Below are positions 1 to 10,745 of a stretch of DNA of 64,000 bases, piece by piece. Source of the DNA: Kalaharituber pfeilii. Taxonomy: Eukaryota > Ascomycota > Pezizomycetes > Pezizales > Pezizaceae. The translations under genes were made by a program, and so were the position numbers. How positions within the stretch are numbered: the first letter of the stretch is position 1; every line of letters starts with the position of its first letter. The notes below the pieces were generated by a model. The model saw only the letters and a program-made list of their open reading frames with translations, made no database searches and was not told the DNA's origin. The stretch covers positions 62,001 to 126,000 of the forward strand of contig WHUZ01000015.1 of NCBI GenBank assembly GCA_015179045.1, given 5' to 3'.

Positions 1-1741
1 CTTCCTCTTCCTCCTCTCGTTTTCTCTCTTCCTCCCTTCGCTTCCTCTCCGCTTCCTCTTCCTTCATCTGTTTTCTCTCTGCTTCCTCTTCTTCCTTTCG
101 TGTTCTTCGTGCTTCCTCTTCCTCTCTTCGCTTCCTCCCTGCTTCCTCTTCCTTCTTTCGTTTCCACTCTGTATGCATCCTGTTCTTAGTTTCTTCGTCC
201 TGCACGTTTTGCATCTCTTCTAGGGCTTGCATACCCTTTCGTTCTTCCTCCTCATTCTCCCTTCCGGTGTGTCTCTCCTTAGCAATTCTCTCTAGGTTCT
301 CTTTTAATCTTTCCTTCAGTGTGGCTTGGCTAATTGAAGACATCCCTTCTAACCTGTGATCATCCTCTGCGCCAAATCTCGGAGGGGAGACTGCGAGGGC
401 TAGTTGAGGGGGTCCAACCGCATCAGGAACGGGTTGCTCGGTGGAGGAAGCACGGGCCAAACCCGCCGTGGATGAAGCGGAGGAGGGTAGTTGAGTGAGA
501 ATTTCTTGGAGGGAATCGGGGGTGATCGAGGGAGGGCGTGTGCCACACAATGTAGGCGTTGTACCAACTTGCTGGAAACTGTGATCGATCTCGGAGAGGT
601 AGTGTTGCAGTAGGGGAGACCTCCATGAGGCAATGTAATTTCCGCACTCCGATTGTTCATTCGAACTCCTAAGTGGGCATGTTGAGGAAGGTAGTATGCT
701 GTTTGCACTGAAAGGACGCCGTGTGGGTGCTGGTGGCCTTGGAAGCAATCCAGGCGTGGACAACGTAAGGGTACGTATAGTACTTTCGAATTCTTCACTG
801 ATCTTGTGGAATCTTGGGTCATTGGGATTCTCTTCCCTTAGGTGTGTCGCATAAAGTGTGCGGGCTATATCCAGTGGACTATGTTGCGCTGTCGTGGGTG
901 GTAGGCATGGAACATAGGTAATGGTTGGCGACGACAACATCAGTATAAGGCTCTCATAATCATAACCCAAACTTGTTTCGGCAAAAGTTGGGTCATCACG
1001 ATCCACATGCCTCAAGTGGCCCGCATATCCTTCGCGAGTCCTTTCCAGCGCACTTTGTGGTCTACGATGAGAAAGGCTGGAGGGGTGAGGCGCGGCAGTG
1101 GCTAGTGGCGGTAGTGGTGCGCTTAAACGGGTGGCTGCGATCACACCCCACGGCTCGACTGCAATAGGGTCCGCCTTCGCATGTCTTTGTAAGTGCGAAG
1201 AGACTACTGAGACTGCGATGGGTATTTGGCCCAAGTCATCCTGATAGACTGGAAACTCATTTCCTTTTAGATGTGCACAATATGAATTTAAGGCCGGAGG
1301 TGAGCAGACGCTTCCTCTGCCAGGAGCTGGAACAGGAACTGGGTGCCGGACGAGATTTGTAGCTGCGCTAGCCTGCAGAGATTCATGCGCAATAGTACTC
1401 GACAAAGATCTCTGGACTTCAGCAAATGTGGATATAGTATGACTTGACTTCGGGTCGTACGCTGCATACCGATCCATGTATATCCTCATACAAGCCGTCT
1501 GGTCACGGAGGGTTGCCAACGCCTCTTCAAGTGTGTTTACTGTCGACCGGCCGCGAGTTGGTTCCAATGTTGTGATTTCCGTCGGTGCTGGTTCATTCTG
1601 TTTTCCATTCCCCTGCGATTGCGCATGTACGGGAATCTTTGGTTGCGGAGGAAGATCTTCATATCTTGAGGGTGAAAGCGCGACTGTGGGAGATTGTTGT
1701 GGAGGATTCCGGCTATCGAAATAAGAAGCAGGGGCAGTCAT
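1..1741 (-). CDS. Hypothetical protein, coiled-coil C-terminus, partial at left edge
   Basis: An uninterrupted frame of 580 codons starts at the ATG at 1741-1739 and runs off the left edge without a stop. I read it codon by codon on the minus strand. The first ~430 residues are Pro/Ser/Thr-rich with no fold I recognise. From about residue 455 the protein becomes an almost uninterrupted Arg/Lys/Glu run (EEEAxRKRREEE-like units), which predicts a long charged coiled coil; its DNA is the purine-rich repeat at 1-180. The frame stays open ~30 codons upstream of the ATG without another ATG, so an upstream exon is possible. No function can be assigned. A transposon-like terminus lies 580 bp upstream (2323-2354) and faces the gene. 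The true C-terminus lies outside the window. Confidence 0.7.
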   Translation of the reverse strand, partial: MTAPASYFDSRNPPQQSPTVALSPSRYEDLPPQPKIPVHAQSQGNGKQNEPAPTEITTLEPTRGRSTVNTLEEALATLRDQTACMRIYMDRYAAYDPKSSHTISTFAEVQRSLSSTIAHESLQASAATNLVRHPVPVPAPGRGSVCSPPALNSYCAHLKGNEFPVYQDDLGQIPIAVSVVSSHLQRHAKADPIAVEPWGVIAATRLSAPLPPLATAAPHPSSLSHRRPQSALERTREGYAGHLRHVDRDDPTFAETSLGYDYESLILMLSSPTITYVPCLPPTTAQHSPLDIARTLYATHLREENPNDPRFHKISEEFESTIRTLTLSTPGLLPRPPAPTRRPFSANSILPSSTCPLRSSNEQSECGNYIASWRSPLLQHYLSEIDHSFQQVGTTPTLCGTRPPSITPDSLQEILTQLPSSASSTAGLARASSTEQPVPDAVGPPQLALAVSPPRFGAEDDHRLEGMSSISQATLKERLKENLERIAKERHTGRENEEEERKGMQALEEMQNVQDEETKNRMHTEWKRKKEEEAGRKRREEEEARRTRKEEEEAERKQMKEEEAERKRREEERKREEEEE

Positions 1742-2322
1742 CTTTGTGATCTCGTGTGGGGAGGTAGTAGTGCGCGACGGCGTGGCAGTTGTAGTCCCGT
1801 AACTAGAGGTAAGTGAGCACAAATAGCTTGTGATACGTCAGTCTTGCCGCTTATGCTACCCTTTCTTTTCCCACCGTAAATACGTATGAGAAACTGTATT
1901 AAAACAACAATGGCAAAATTTACGAAAAGGCTTGTTTTGGAACCTGCGTTCTCGAATGCCTTTATTTTGGGTATCTCCTTGATTTTGTTGCTTTCTGTTC
2001 TAGGTTGCCGTTTGAGAGATATGAGTTTCCGTGCTCTCTGACGTCAACCTTTGCTTCATCTTGAGTTTATAAACTACTGCATCAAGTTCCACCCGATATC
2101 TGTCGCGTCAAGTTGGTGTTGCAGCGTTGCTGCGCAACCACCGGATGATTGTCCTTGACAGGTGTACCACAGTGGTTATGTTGTTGTATATATGCTGCAT
2201 GAGTGCAAACAGGAGACAAAGATCCATTCACCTCCCACTCAGTCGCTGGCCAATTCAGAGACTTAAGTCCTCAGAATTGATTCTCGTAGAACGCACCAGG
2301 TGCTGCCAAGAGGTGCAAAGAA

Positions 2323-2354
2323 AGGCCGAAAATTATAGTCTGGGCACAAGAACA
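2323..2354 (-). repeat. Terminal motif, subtype A
   Basis: Reads inward from the right as TGTTCTTGTGCCCAGACTAT followed by an A/T run and CGGCC. The same terminus occurs at 19755-19809, 52810-52841 and, inverted, at 55710-55739. It resembles the end of a DNA element whose interior lies to the left. Confidence 0.45.
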
Positions 2355-2520
2355 GGACAGAATACTAGTACACAGTGCATTGCAAAATCCACACGCGCGC
2401 ATATTCCCGGAGTGTTGAATCGGAGCAATGGAGCACAACTCATGTCTTTTCCAAACACCACCCCGCTTTTCTCACTGTGTTCACCAGTTTGCCCCAGTAT
2501 AAGTACAGTAGCTAGACAAA

Positions 2521-2576
2521 AGAAATATTAAAAATTCGGCTTGGCAACCGGTCTCTTTAGGCTGGGTACGAGAACA
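2521..2576 (-). repeat. Terminal motif, subtype B
   Basis: This ~50-bp stretch is the inverted copy of 7524-7572. Both start TGTTCTCGTACCCAGCCTA and continue through GGTTGCCAAGCCGAAT to TATTTCTT. Interior points left here and right at 7524. Confidence 0.5.
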
Positions 2577-2826
2577 CCCTACCCCCAAGTACGGCAGCTT
2601 GGGAACGAACCAAATGCGGGGCTATGAATAATTGCAAGGTAACGACACAATTATCAATCACCATCGCGTACATCTTCGATGTGAATAAAAAACTCTTTAT
2701 CCAAATTCTCAGCATTTCATCGCTTCGTGACTCTTGACGCACCATTAACAGTTATTCCCCAAAAAGATCCCAAAAGCCTGAAGGGGCGCCTTAGAAGATT
2801 CGGGGGAAAGCTCGCGATTGGGTGAG

Positions 2827-3309
2827 TTTTCAAACAGAATGGAGATTTCTGCTTAGGCTCTAAACTCTGTCACTCCATAGAGAGAGACTCATCTAGGTCT
2901 AGATCACCTACCAGGAATGTAGGGAGGCATGCGAGGGCTGTTAGCGAACCCCCCCCCCCAACAAGTAAGCCTTCACCTATTACCACCCCCGCAATTCCAC
3001 AAACACAGGCACAATCGGCGAGCCCAGTTACTAGTCCCGCATTACCATCGCCATCAGTACAAATGAGACCACCTCAGCATCTGATTCATTGCATCCACCA
3101 AAGGAACAATCAGGACTGCCACAAAACTCCTCAGCTAAATTCGGAAACCAATGATATCGAAGCCACTATTCGGGATTTAAATTCTGCAAAAGCTGCTTTC
3201 GAAGGAAAGGAATCGGAAGACACCAAGAGGCATATGGAATGTATACACCGGATCCTCAAGGGGGTGCAGAAGTACGCAGCAATAGTCGATGTAGCAATAC
3301 AGCATCACC
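2827..3309 (+). pseudogene. NLR (NACHT/STAND) N-terminal fragment
   Basis: One frame is open from just after a TGA near 2825 and reads a Ser/Pro-rich leader (SRSRSPTRNVGRHARAVSEP) and then a helical segment, DIEATIRDLNSAKAAF through YAAIVDVAIQHHP. The last motif is typical of the region just before the NACHT domain in ascomycete NLR-like proteins (recalled family pattern, not searched). The first ATG in frame is at 3063. Similarity stops at about 3309, where a tail-2 LINE copy begins, so the NACHT and repeat domains are absent. WD40 remnants elsewhere in the window could come from the same class of gene. Confidence 0.5.
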
Positions 3310-3711
3310 CCGGCCTCCTTCTCCTTCTTGATGCTCGTTTTGAGGGTCCTCTTCGCCTCCCTCCTTGCAGATGTTCTCCATGGTGGAGTGCTGAGCATGT
3401 GGTGTTCAGGTGCGCTGAGCTGGAGCCGCCACAGAAGAAGGATAAAGATAGGGCGCAAGTCATCTGGCAGTGCTGGTAAGACTTGGAAGAGAAAGGGAGG
3501 AGGGAGGAGGGAGGAGGGAGGAGGGAGGAGGGAGGAGGGGGTGGAGGGCAACCCGGTGGAGGTATGGTTCGCCGGCCTCGAGCTAGACTAGCCGGGTACG
3601 TAGGATAGTTAGGTAACTGCTGCAACCTTGCCCGGCTATATGGGTCCGTGCCATAGGCTGGAAGCCTGTATGCATGTTACGTGACAAAAAAAAAAAAAAA
3701 AAAAGAAAAAA
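3310..3711 (+). mobile_element. LINE copy, ORF2 3' end, tail-2 family
   Basis: The 3' part of an ORF2 is recognisable by a C-terminal CCHC-like motif (a Cys-containing start, then AEHVVFRCAE) as in RNase H-bearing fungal LINEs. It is followed by a purine-rich (GGAGGGA)n tract and a diverged tail-2 end, GTTACGTGAC plus poly(A). The copy is 5'-truncated and interrupts the NLR fragment. I could not find its TSD. Confidence 0.5.
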
Positions 3712-4207
3712 AAAGTTGAACAGGGGTCCCTAGTTCTACCCATCTCCACGGCGCTTGTGGTTATCTCCATCACTGGAGACCACGGCATTCCACTTCAGCC
3801 AAGCATACGTCACCCTGTGTTCGATACTCCGGAACTCTAAACACTCTTTACCAGCGCCTGGCCCCTAGCACAAAATAGTAGCCGCAACACCGGCAGCCCC
3901 ATTTCTAGCAGCCCCGGCAGAGGGAGACGAGGTCTAGGAGGTACGGATTTTGGGACATGGCAGAGACGGGAGGCTACAGCTGCAAGTCTGCTCGTTTTAA
4001 CCGGAAAAGCTGGGCTAGTTTCCTTTTCATCCCACTGCAGACGAGCTGATATGACAAACTTGCAGTTGTTAAGCATTGCCGCCAGGCATAGACAGGTGCT
4101 CTGTATGAGGGCTGGTAGGGGAACTGTGGCAATATTGGATGCACAATGGAGCGTTGATACCATGGCCATCCCAGACACTTCGATTGCTGGTACCGAAACG
4201 AGATTTG
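3712..4207. other. Stretch without recognised gene
   Basis: Mixed-composition sequence between two LINE copies. I see no long frame or repeat. Confidence 0.4.
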
Positions 4208-4545
4208 TTTTTTTTATCATTACTCGCGTGCCGCCCTATGGGCTATGGCGAGATTAGGTACATAATAGATAGTAGGAAAAACATTAGATACAAGTAAAGA
4301 ATAAAGGAAATAGATGTCACTCGCGAAACTGTCGCAGTCCGTCACTCGTCAAACAGTCGCATCAGTGTCATCAGTGGGTCCCTATCCTCATCGGTGCCCT
4401 TCGGGGGTATCTCGATGTCCTCCCTCCCCCTGGCCAGGTCCTTTTCCATACCCAACCAAAACGAGAGCAGAATGCGAAGTTGGCCGTGGAATGCCCCAGT
4501 TGGCCTTTTACTGGCCCTCTTCCCCCGTGCTATGGTCAAATGGCT
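4208..4545 (-). mobile_element. LINE copy, ORF2 3' end, tail-1 family
   Basis: The poly(T) at 4208-4215 followed by the tail-1 hairpin (GCCGCCCTATGGGC) marks the 3' end of a minus-strand copy. Upstream on that strand is an ORF2 C-terminus ending near DPLMTLMRLFDE. The same end, diverged, recurs at 25921-26181. The 5' boundary is approximate and no TSD was found. Confidence 0.55.
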
Positions 4546-4753
4546 AACATCACTTTCAATGGCCGACGTCTGGTCGCTAACGCAGAGTGTTGGGAATTAT
4601 AAAACTCGCCCGATGTCGCTTTTCTAACTCAAATACCAGCAAACCAAAGACCCATCCCAAGCGATATAATTAATCCGGTCAAAGTAAGCAAAGATATACA
4701 CTCTAGCCCAACTGTTGGCAAACGAGAATCGGCAGCGCTCATTATCCAGCGAC

Positions 4754-5464
4754 ATGGATCCCGAAATTTTACAGATTCCATCAGAGTTTTGTTTAGTTAA
4801 TGCCATTCCAGGCAAGCAATACAACTCGTTCAATATGAATCAGATGCTTGCTGACGTCTTTGGTCCAAGTTTCGGTCACAACTGGCAAGACCAATGGCTC
4901 GGAGTTCTGAAATTCATGTCAGCACGTGTCCATGAGATAATTTGCGCTAATCCTCCTGCTCCCCTCGGCAGTATCCCAGTTGAAGAGGTGAATGACCCAT
5001 GGCCAAAGATAGAAACTGTGCATGGTTGTGCCCTGGTCGGCATTTTAACTGACTATGCTATCTATCAATACTGGGTACAAGAAGGCATAGCGGGCACAGC
5101 TGGTGCCCAGGCCTGGATACAATATTACCCCCAGCAGGATCGGGCACAGGATTATGGTTGTGACGATGAGTGGCGTGGAAAGCAATGGTCGAGGATAGCT
5201 GACGAGGTAGGCGCTGGACTTTTGTACGCTATCGCATGCTCAAGAGGCATTAATCGCTGGGCAGGCAAAAACTCCGAAACGCTGTCCGATCACGAATTAG
5301 ATATGGTCCTTGCTTGGATCAAGACGAAGCCGAAATTGCTAGCCTATTGTGTGGCTTTGACGGCACTGATGGGGAGGATGTTGAGAGGTCAGAAGCCTGA
5401 GGATAGCGCCGTTGGCGTAGCACATTTGACACAAATGCCATGTAGCGTCTATCGTAGGCCATGA
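4754..5464 (+). CDS. Hypothetical protein, 236 aa
   Basis: A complete frame from ATG at 4754 (MDPEILQIPSEF) to TGA at 5464. An in-frame TTG at 4715 would add 13 residues but ATG is preferred. The product is soluble-looking and rich in Trp/Tyr (NWQDQWLGVLKF, YAIYQYWVQEG), with no signal peptide, membrane segment or motif I recognise. Its codon use and evenly mixed amino-acid composition suggest real protein rather than chance. It is boxed in by LINE copies (4208-4545 and 5500-7388), so it may be one exon of a larger gene whose continuation was displaced, possibly the NLR fragment upstream. No function is proposed. Confidence 0.5.
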   Translation: MDPEILQIPSEFCLVNAIPGKQYNSFNMNQMLADVFGPSFGHNWQDQWLGVLKFMSARVHEIICANPPAPLGSIPVEEVNDPWPKIETVHGCALVGILTDYAIYQYWVQEGIAGTAGAQAWIQYYPQQDRAQDYGCDDEWRGKQWSRIADEVGAGLLYAIACSRGINRWAGKNSETLSDHELDMVLAWIKTKPKLLAYCVALTALMGRMLRGQKPEDSAVGVAHLTQMPCSVYRRP

Positions 5465-5499
5465 TTTGCATTATTCTAGCATCGTGTTGTGTAAGGAAT

Positions 5500-7388
5500 G
5501 TTGTTTCTTCAAGCAGTATCCCCCAAGACGTCTTCCTTGTGTATCGCCTTGATCATGTCTTCACACTTTCGAAGCACCTTCTCGTCTTTCATTCCTTCGG
5601 GGATCGCTTCTACTTCCCATCTCCTTTCCATGATGCTCACTTCCCCGTCTACCGCGAGCTTCCTCATCCGAAACATAGGCTTGTTGTTTGCCTTCTCCCA
5701 GTCTTGTCTTGTCCGTTCGAAGAGGTCTACGGCTTTCTTCTTCTCCTCCTCCCAGTCTTTCCCCGTTGCCACTACTCGTTTCTTGTGTTGCGACGTGATT
5801 GTCGCTTTCCTTAGCTTCCTACCTCCCACCACCTGCCACCCTTCTCCTTCCTTGATCACCTGGGCGTTTAGAAGGTCCTGGTTCTCTTTCTCCTGCTGCT
5901 TTGCTTTCGCCTCCTTCTCGTCCGCTTCCCTTTTGTCCTCAGGGTTCCCGGTTTTCAGCGCCTTAACACTGGCCTCGTTGGCCTTTGCGCTTGCCCCCAG
6001 GATCTGCAGGGTCTGCAGGGTCTGCAGCTTTTGCTGCGCCTCCAGTGTTGCGTGTTCTACTGCCGCCTGTTCCAATCTTTTTGCCTCCGCCTCCTCCTTC
6101 TTCCTCTGTTCTTCCGCAAGTTGCTTGTTTATCCTCCGCTCCTCCGATTGTCCTTCTCTCCATCTCCTTCTCCCTGTTGGCTCTCTCCACCTGCTTCCTT
6201 TTCTTCTCCGCACGGTCCCTGTCCTCCAGCGAGGCGAGGCCCAGATGGGTGTGTATCCCTACTACTATCTCTTCCAATTTCTTTACCCGCTCCCATCCTC
6301 CCCTTCCAAGCCTGCCTCCGGGCTTTGAGGGTTTAGACCCAGGGGTCCTGCCATGGCGAAGAGCCGCATGCGGGGTCATGTGACAAAAAAAAAAAAAAAA
6401 AATCCTCCCCTTCCCTCGTGGGCGGCCGCATTCTTGGTCGTCTGCTCTACTCTTCTTTTGAGTTCCCTCGTGAGTCCTTTGTTCAGTTCTATCCCCGCTT
6501 CCCACTCCCGCTCCTCTTCTTCATCTTTAGAGTATTCGATTATGTCCGTCCATGTGGAGCTGAAGCCCCCTTCGAGTAGTCTTGAGACCGCGGCCGTTGC
6601 CCTCTCCACCTTCCTGACCACTTTCGGTGTCTTCTTCTCCTTCTCATGCGCCTCCTCCTCGTCCCATTGCTGCCTTTCTCCAGAAATATTAGCCCTGCTA
6701 CAATCATGTCGTCCTCCCTCGTTCGCTCCTCCCCTTCCATGTCATCGTCTTCCCCTTCTTCCTTGTCCACCTCCATTCTCGTCCCTTCCTCGCTCCTCTG
6801 GGGTTGTGAATCCGGAACCTGAATCTCCGGGACTGCCGGTGTTACTGCCGGTGCTGCCTGTGTCGCGGTTGGGGCTAGCGTAACCCCCTCCGGCTGCTAG
6901 TCCGGGATTGTGTCTCGACTCGCGAAGCTCCTCTTTTCTGGCGCGGGATGCCAAACAGATTGGCCACTGGGTACGGTCTGTATATTTTCCAGTCCTCCAC
7001 TGCCAGGCCCTCCTCCTCCTCCATCATGTCCATTAGGGTCGGGAACTTCTTTCTCTGCGTGCCTCTGCCCACTGATGGCGATCCCTGCCCACTTCCCAAT
7101 GTCCCCGCCCTTCCCCCGTTCACCTCCGGGGTCCGGAGGAACCTCGTCGCCATCTTCCCCGTGCTTGGCTGTCTCACCGTAATCGACTCTATCTCCTCTT
7201 CCCCTTTGTCCTCCCACGCCCTTTCCATTAACCAATCCTTCCGCTTCTAGCGTCTTATCCATCTTTTCGTGCCTACTATTCGGAAGAGCCTTCTATTCTC
7301 CCCTCGTTCTAGCGCCCGGAGAGCCGTGTTTGCCGCCTCCAAGTGTTTCTGTTTCTCTTCCTCCGAGTCTATAGTACTTACTGATACC
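5500..7388 (-). mobile_element. LINE copy carrying gag-like ORF1
   Basis: Minus-strand ORF1 remnants: an N-terminal Gly/Glu/Arg-rich part (about 7262-6400), then a long Lys/Glu coiled coil ending in WQVVGGRKLRKATITSQHKK and LRKCEDMIKAI, with a stop at 5509. Frames are broken several times. A 94-bp tail-2 insertion (6308-6401) splits it, and another tail-1 copy starts at 7389. The motif WLVVGTTKMRKWVIISLHKR at 20770-20830 is clearly related. No poly(A) end is visible near 5500. Confidence 0.55.
6308..6401 (+). mobile_element. 94-bp tail-2 insertion with 13-bp TSD
   Basis: Ends with CATGCGGGGTCATGTGAC plus poly(A). It is flanked by perfect copies of ATCCTCCCCTTCC (6295-6307 and 6402-6414). The insertion is nested inside LINE ORF1. 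Confidence 0.85.
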
Positions 7389-7523
7389 CTTTTTTTTTTT
7401 TTTTTTTTTTTCTATCATTAATCGCGTGCCGCCCTATGGGCTATGGCGATGTTTAGTTACAAAAAGGGAGAAATAAACAATAGGTTCGTCTCGGTCTGCT
7501 CTCAGAGTGAAAAGGGTCTAATC
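7389..7523 (-). mobile_element. Tail-1 LINE 3' end
   Basis: Poly(T) at 7389-7411, the tail-1 hairpin, and ~75 bp of 3' UTR. The right TSD is missing; a terminal motif (7524) abuts it, which suggests a later event removed the original flank. Confidence 0.6.
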
Positions 7524-7572
7524 TGTTCTCGTACCCAGCCTACAGAGACCGGTTGCCAAGCCGAATATTTCT
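7524..7572 (+). repeat. Terminal motif, subtype B, facing the DUF6589-like gene
   Basis: Starts TGTTCTCGTACCCAGCCTA and is the inverted counterpart of 2521-2576. About 25 bp further in is TAGTCTGGAACTAAAGT, shared with 19755-19809. The start codon of the gene lies 200 bp inside. Confidence 0.5.
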
Positions 7573-7723
7573 TGCAACCTGTCTCTTAGTCTGGAACTAA
7601 AGTAGCCCGCATGCCAGAAAACTAGTCACCCGACTTGCGGGTAGACTTTTTGTATTTATTTTTTATGTTCATATACATCACACAACACCGGTATCGAAAC
7701 TAGGTTACCTCCCCACAGCGCAC

Positions 7724-10467
7724 ATGGATAATACACTGTTAAAGATCTTGGATTCAATCAAAGAAGCAAAATTAACAATAAAGAGCTTCTTCCTAGCTGT
7801 TATGGTGTCTGAGCATCATACAATACAGACCAGAGTTGGTCTTTTATTCAAAGATGAAGGCCTTGAAGAATGCCTTAAAGCAATGATAAATCACACAAGG
7901 TTTGGGCCAGGGAAGAGGAAGACAGAACGTGCGCGACAAGAAGCTGCAGCGAGATTGGGTCCAATCATCATGCCATTTATAGAAGAGATCTTATGCGATG
8001 AAATCGTCTCCTTTTCAAATCATCCAATTGCGAAAAAGCCACCGAATAAGATTGCAGCAGAGGATTGCTTGCATTTTGATTTCTTGAAATATCATGAGGC
8101 TTTAACGGAGACCGCACCATACTTGACAACGCTGATGAATAAAGTATGTAAATTGGAAGAGGAGGATAAAGATGCCCAACTTGAACATGAGCAACGTGAG
8201 CAACGTGATAAGAGAATTATCATAACGACTGCAATTTGTTGTATTGCATATGCATACTCACGCAGCATTAACTCTCTACAAGTGATGATGGGATACTATT
8301 TCCAAGCTGAACGAGCTAGTAAACGAAGTATTGCTACTTGCAATCGTATGGGGATTTGTTGTTCATATAATACGATACAAGCTTCAATGACAAGTAAGCA
8401 ATGCTTTCATAAATGTAATATAAATGAATACAAGGCTAATACATACTAGTGATGGCAAAGTCAAGTTTAATCGCAGTAAAGCAGAGAATTGCGAATGGCA
8501 AAGTCAAGTTTAATCGCAGTAAAGCAGAGAATTGCGAATGGAGAAGCTTTCGGATGTGCATGGATAATGCAGTAGTAGCATCAAAAAGGAAAGCTGAAGA
8601 AACTGAATTAAACAAGGGAGGCTTGATCCAATATACTGCTGGTTTCATTTGGATGTTGAATATACCTAAGCCAAAGGACCCGAGATTTATGAAAGCATAT
8701 GAGTCTTTGATTAAACAAGAGCAATCAGTGGATGGAACCATATTACCAGGGATCCGGCGAGACATTTTATTTAAGGAGCCAAATTATGATGAAGTTACTG
8801 TCCTGGATATTCTGGATTTAGAAGGTCTGGCAGTTTACTTACCTTTAAGAGCCAGAGAGTCAATTGAATGGGTACTATGGAAGCATTTTAGTGAAGTGCT
8901 TAGTGAAAGTCGAATCAATGGACATCGGGTGACTAAGTTTGTATACAACGGGAATCGACTCGAGCCGAGACAGATTGAAGTATATCCTTTACCGACTATG
9001 GATCTGGATGAAACAACGATTGATGGAACTGCAAGCATTATTGAAGAAATTCGAAAATTAGTAGGTGTGACACCTAAAGAAATGGTAGGTAGAGCTATGT
9101 TGCATGCAAGAGACCAGGGGACTTTAATGAAGGTCAAAAGTTTAAAAAAGATGCGAATACGAGACTTTGTGCATAACAGACTAGAGGACCTCTTCCGGAT
9201 CGATGGGCTATTTCATGTGCAAATAGGGGTAGTAGACATGATGATGAGAGCACATTGGGGCAGGAAGGATGGATTGGACCCTGCATCAATGTGCAAGCTT
9301 GCAACAGTTTTAGGAAGAACAAGAGTGACGGAGGAGAAAGCCGAATATAATGCGGGAAAAAGATTCCAAGAATGTTTCTGGGAAGGTCATATCCTTGCAA
9401 TAATAGCAAAGGAAATGGATTGTCAGACATATGAAGAATTGCGGAACAAGCTCAAGAATAACAACATGAACTGGCAAAAGATGATTGATATAGTTGTTGA
9501 TAAGATATATCCAAGTCGAAAGGTTGGATATATGCGTCAAACAGCTGTCGAACGAGCCTCTAAGAAATGGAAAGAAGTTTTGAAAAAGAAGCCAGCTGAT
9601 AGACAAGGTCTTGAGTTGGATAAAAAGGAATTTCTGAAAAATGCAGAAGCAAATGAGCGGGATATTGTATATGAAAATGCGTGCTTATTAATGCAGCATG
9701 GCAGCATTGCTTGGATGCTGCATCAGGACATCAAAAATGGGGATACGGATGCTATTCAAAAAGATCTAGAGATTCTAACGATCATGTTCAATGGTTGCAG
9801 AAAAAGTCATTATGCAAAAGCAATGTTGGAATTAGCTATTGATAGAAAAACATGGTGGACAGAGAGCATGGATTACCTGTGGAGATGTAATGCAGTATTG
9901 AATATTTCCGGCAAGGCAGGGAAATTCATGGGTATTGATAAGTGCAACGAGTTGATTGTCCAGAAGGTGAAAGACACACATAACCCTCGAGGAACTTTTC
10001 AATCCAAACGATTTCATCTGGAGGTTTTATCTCCGAATGTCTTTATGTTTCAGAATATAAAGAAAAGTGTCCAAAAAACGACAGGTATGTTCATTGGTGG
10101 AGAGGCTATAGAAGGTAGTGCTAATGGTATTAAAGGAGCCGTAGATTATGGCTCTAAACATACTAGTGTCGATGACCGAAAAGACAGTATGACAATCATG
10201 GAAATGTTGATTAGGGATGATATTGTGAGCTTTCGTAAGGGGCGTGTAGTAGGTCCGGCTGCACAACCTATTGAAGTTCAAGAGAGCTTAGATTTAGTTG
10301 CAGAAGGTAGAGATAAAATTCTGTGGGGAGGGATTTTCACCGATATTCTTCAGAGCAGAAAACTGCATCTGGATAGTATGCAAGAATTTGTGGGGGGTTC
10401 AGGCATACTGTGTTTCACCACATGTCACAGACTAGCCAAGCAGGAATGGTCCGCATTAAGGAAATAA
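7724..10467 (+). CDS. DUF6589-like protein, two exons, 895 aa
   Basis: Exon 1 is 7724-8393, the intron 8394-8449 (56 nt, GTAAGC...GCTAATA...CTAG), and exon 2 8450-10467. Splicing joins ACA-A to TG-ATG (phase 1) and gives one open frame of 895 residues. The second half contains FRIDGLFHVQIGVVDMMMRA, HWGRKDGLDPASMC and LATVLGR, a pattern I associate with the fungal DUF6589 family, whose members are abundant in repeats and have no agreed function. No catalytic triad is certain. The gene is AT-richer than its neighbours and sits behind a terminal motif at 7524, so a transposon-borne origin, perhaps as the transposase, is plausible but inferred. A 43-bp tandem duplication starts exon 2. There is no signal peptide or membrane segment. 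Confidence 0.65.
8394..8449 (+). other. Spliceosomal intron, 56 nt
   Basis: Donor GTAAGC, branch-like GCTAATA, acceptor ACTAG. Removing it fuses two long frames that otherwise end at a stop spanning the acceptor. Confidence 0.75.
8452..8537 (+). repeat. 43-bp perfect tandem duplication
   Basis: Two identical 43-bp units (8452-8494 and 8495-8537). Because 43 is not a multiple of three, the copies are translated in different frames (MAKSSLIAVKQ, then KVKFNRSKAENC). Confidence 0.9.
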
Positions 10468-10745
10468 AGCCCCGGACGCCGCGGATCAAAGGATAGGCCC
10501 CGCGCCCATGAATAAGTCACCGCTCAGGAAATTAAGTCACCGCTCAGGAAATAAACCACCGCCCAGGGAAAAGTACAGGAAACTACAGTCTCCTATGTCA
10601 TGTCCAGTTTTTGTATTTAATTCATGCCTTCCCCTCATGTACATAAGTCCTCAAGCAACGTCTTGTTCCCTGCCTATATCTACAACAGTACCGATACCGT
10701 AAGACCGCCCTGTTAAACTTGTGACCGGGACCTGCGAGTAACGTA
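10468..10745. other. 3' flank of the DUF6589-like gene
   Basis: Contains a short direct repeat (AAGTCACCGCTCAGGAAAT twice, 10514-10552). No inverted partner of the 7524 terminus could be found here. Confidence 0.4.

Larger units (their letters stand above)
1742..2826. other. Gene-free stretch with two element termini
   Basis: I see no supportable gene here. The only recognisable content is two copies of a dispersed terminal motif (2323-2354 and 2521-2576), annotated separately. Confidence 0.5.

Noticed and set aside
1476..1724. Plus-strand frames at 973-1167 and 1476-1724
   Set aside because: They are shadows of the long minus-strand frame 1-1741.
2521..7572. A 5-kb element bounded by the inverted motifs at 2521 and 7524
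   Set aside because: The motif termini point toward each other with interiors facing outward, so the intervening DNA is outside both elements, not inside one.
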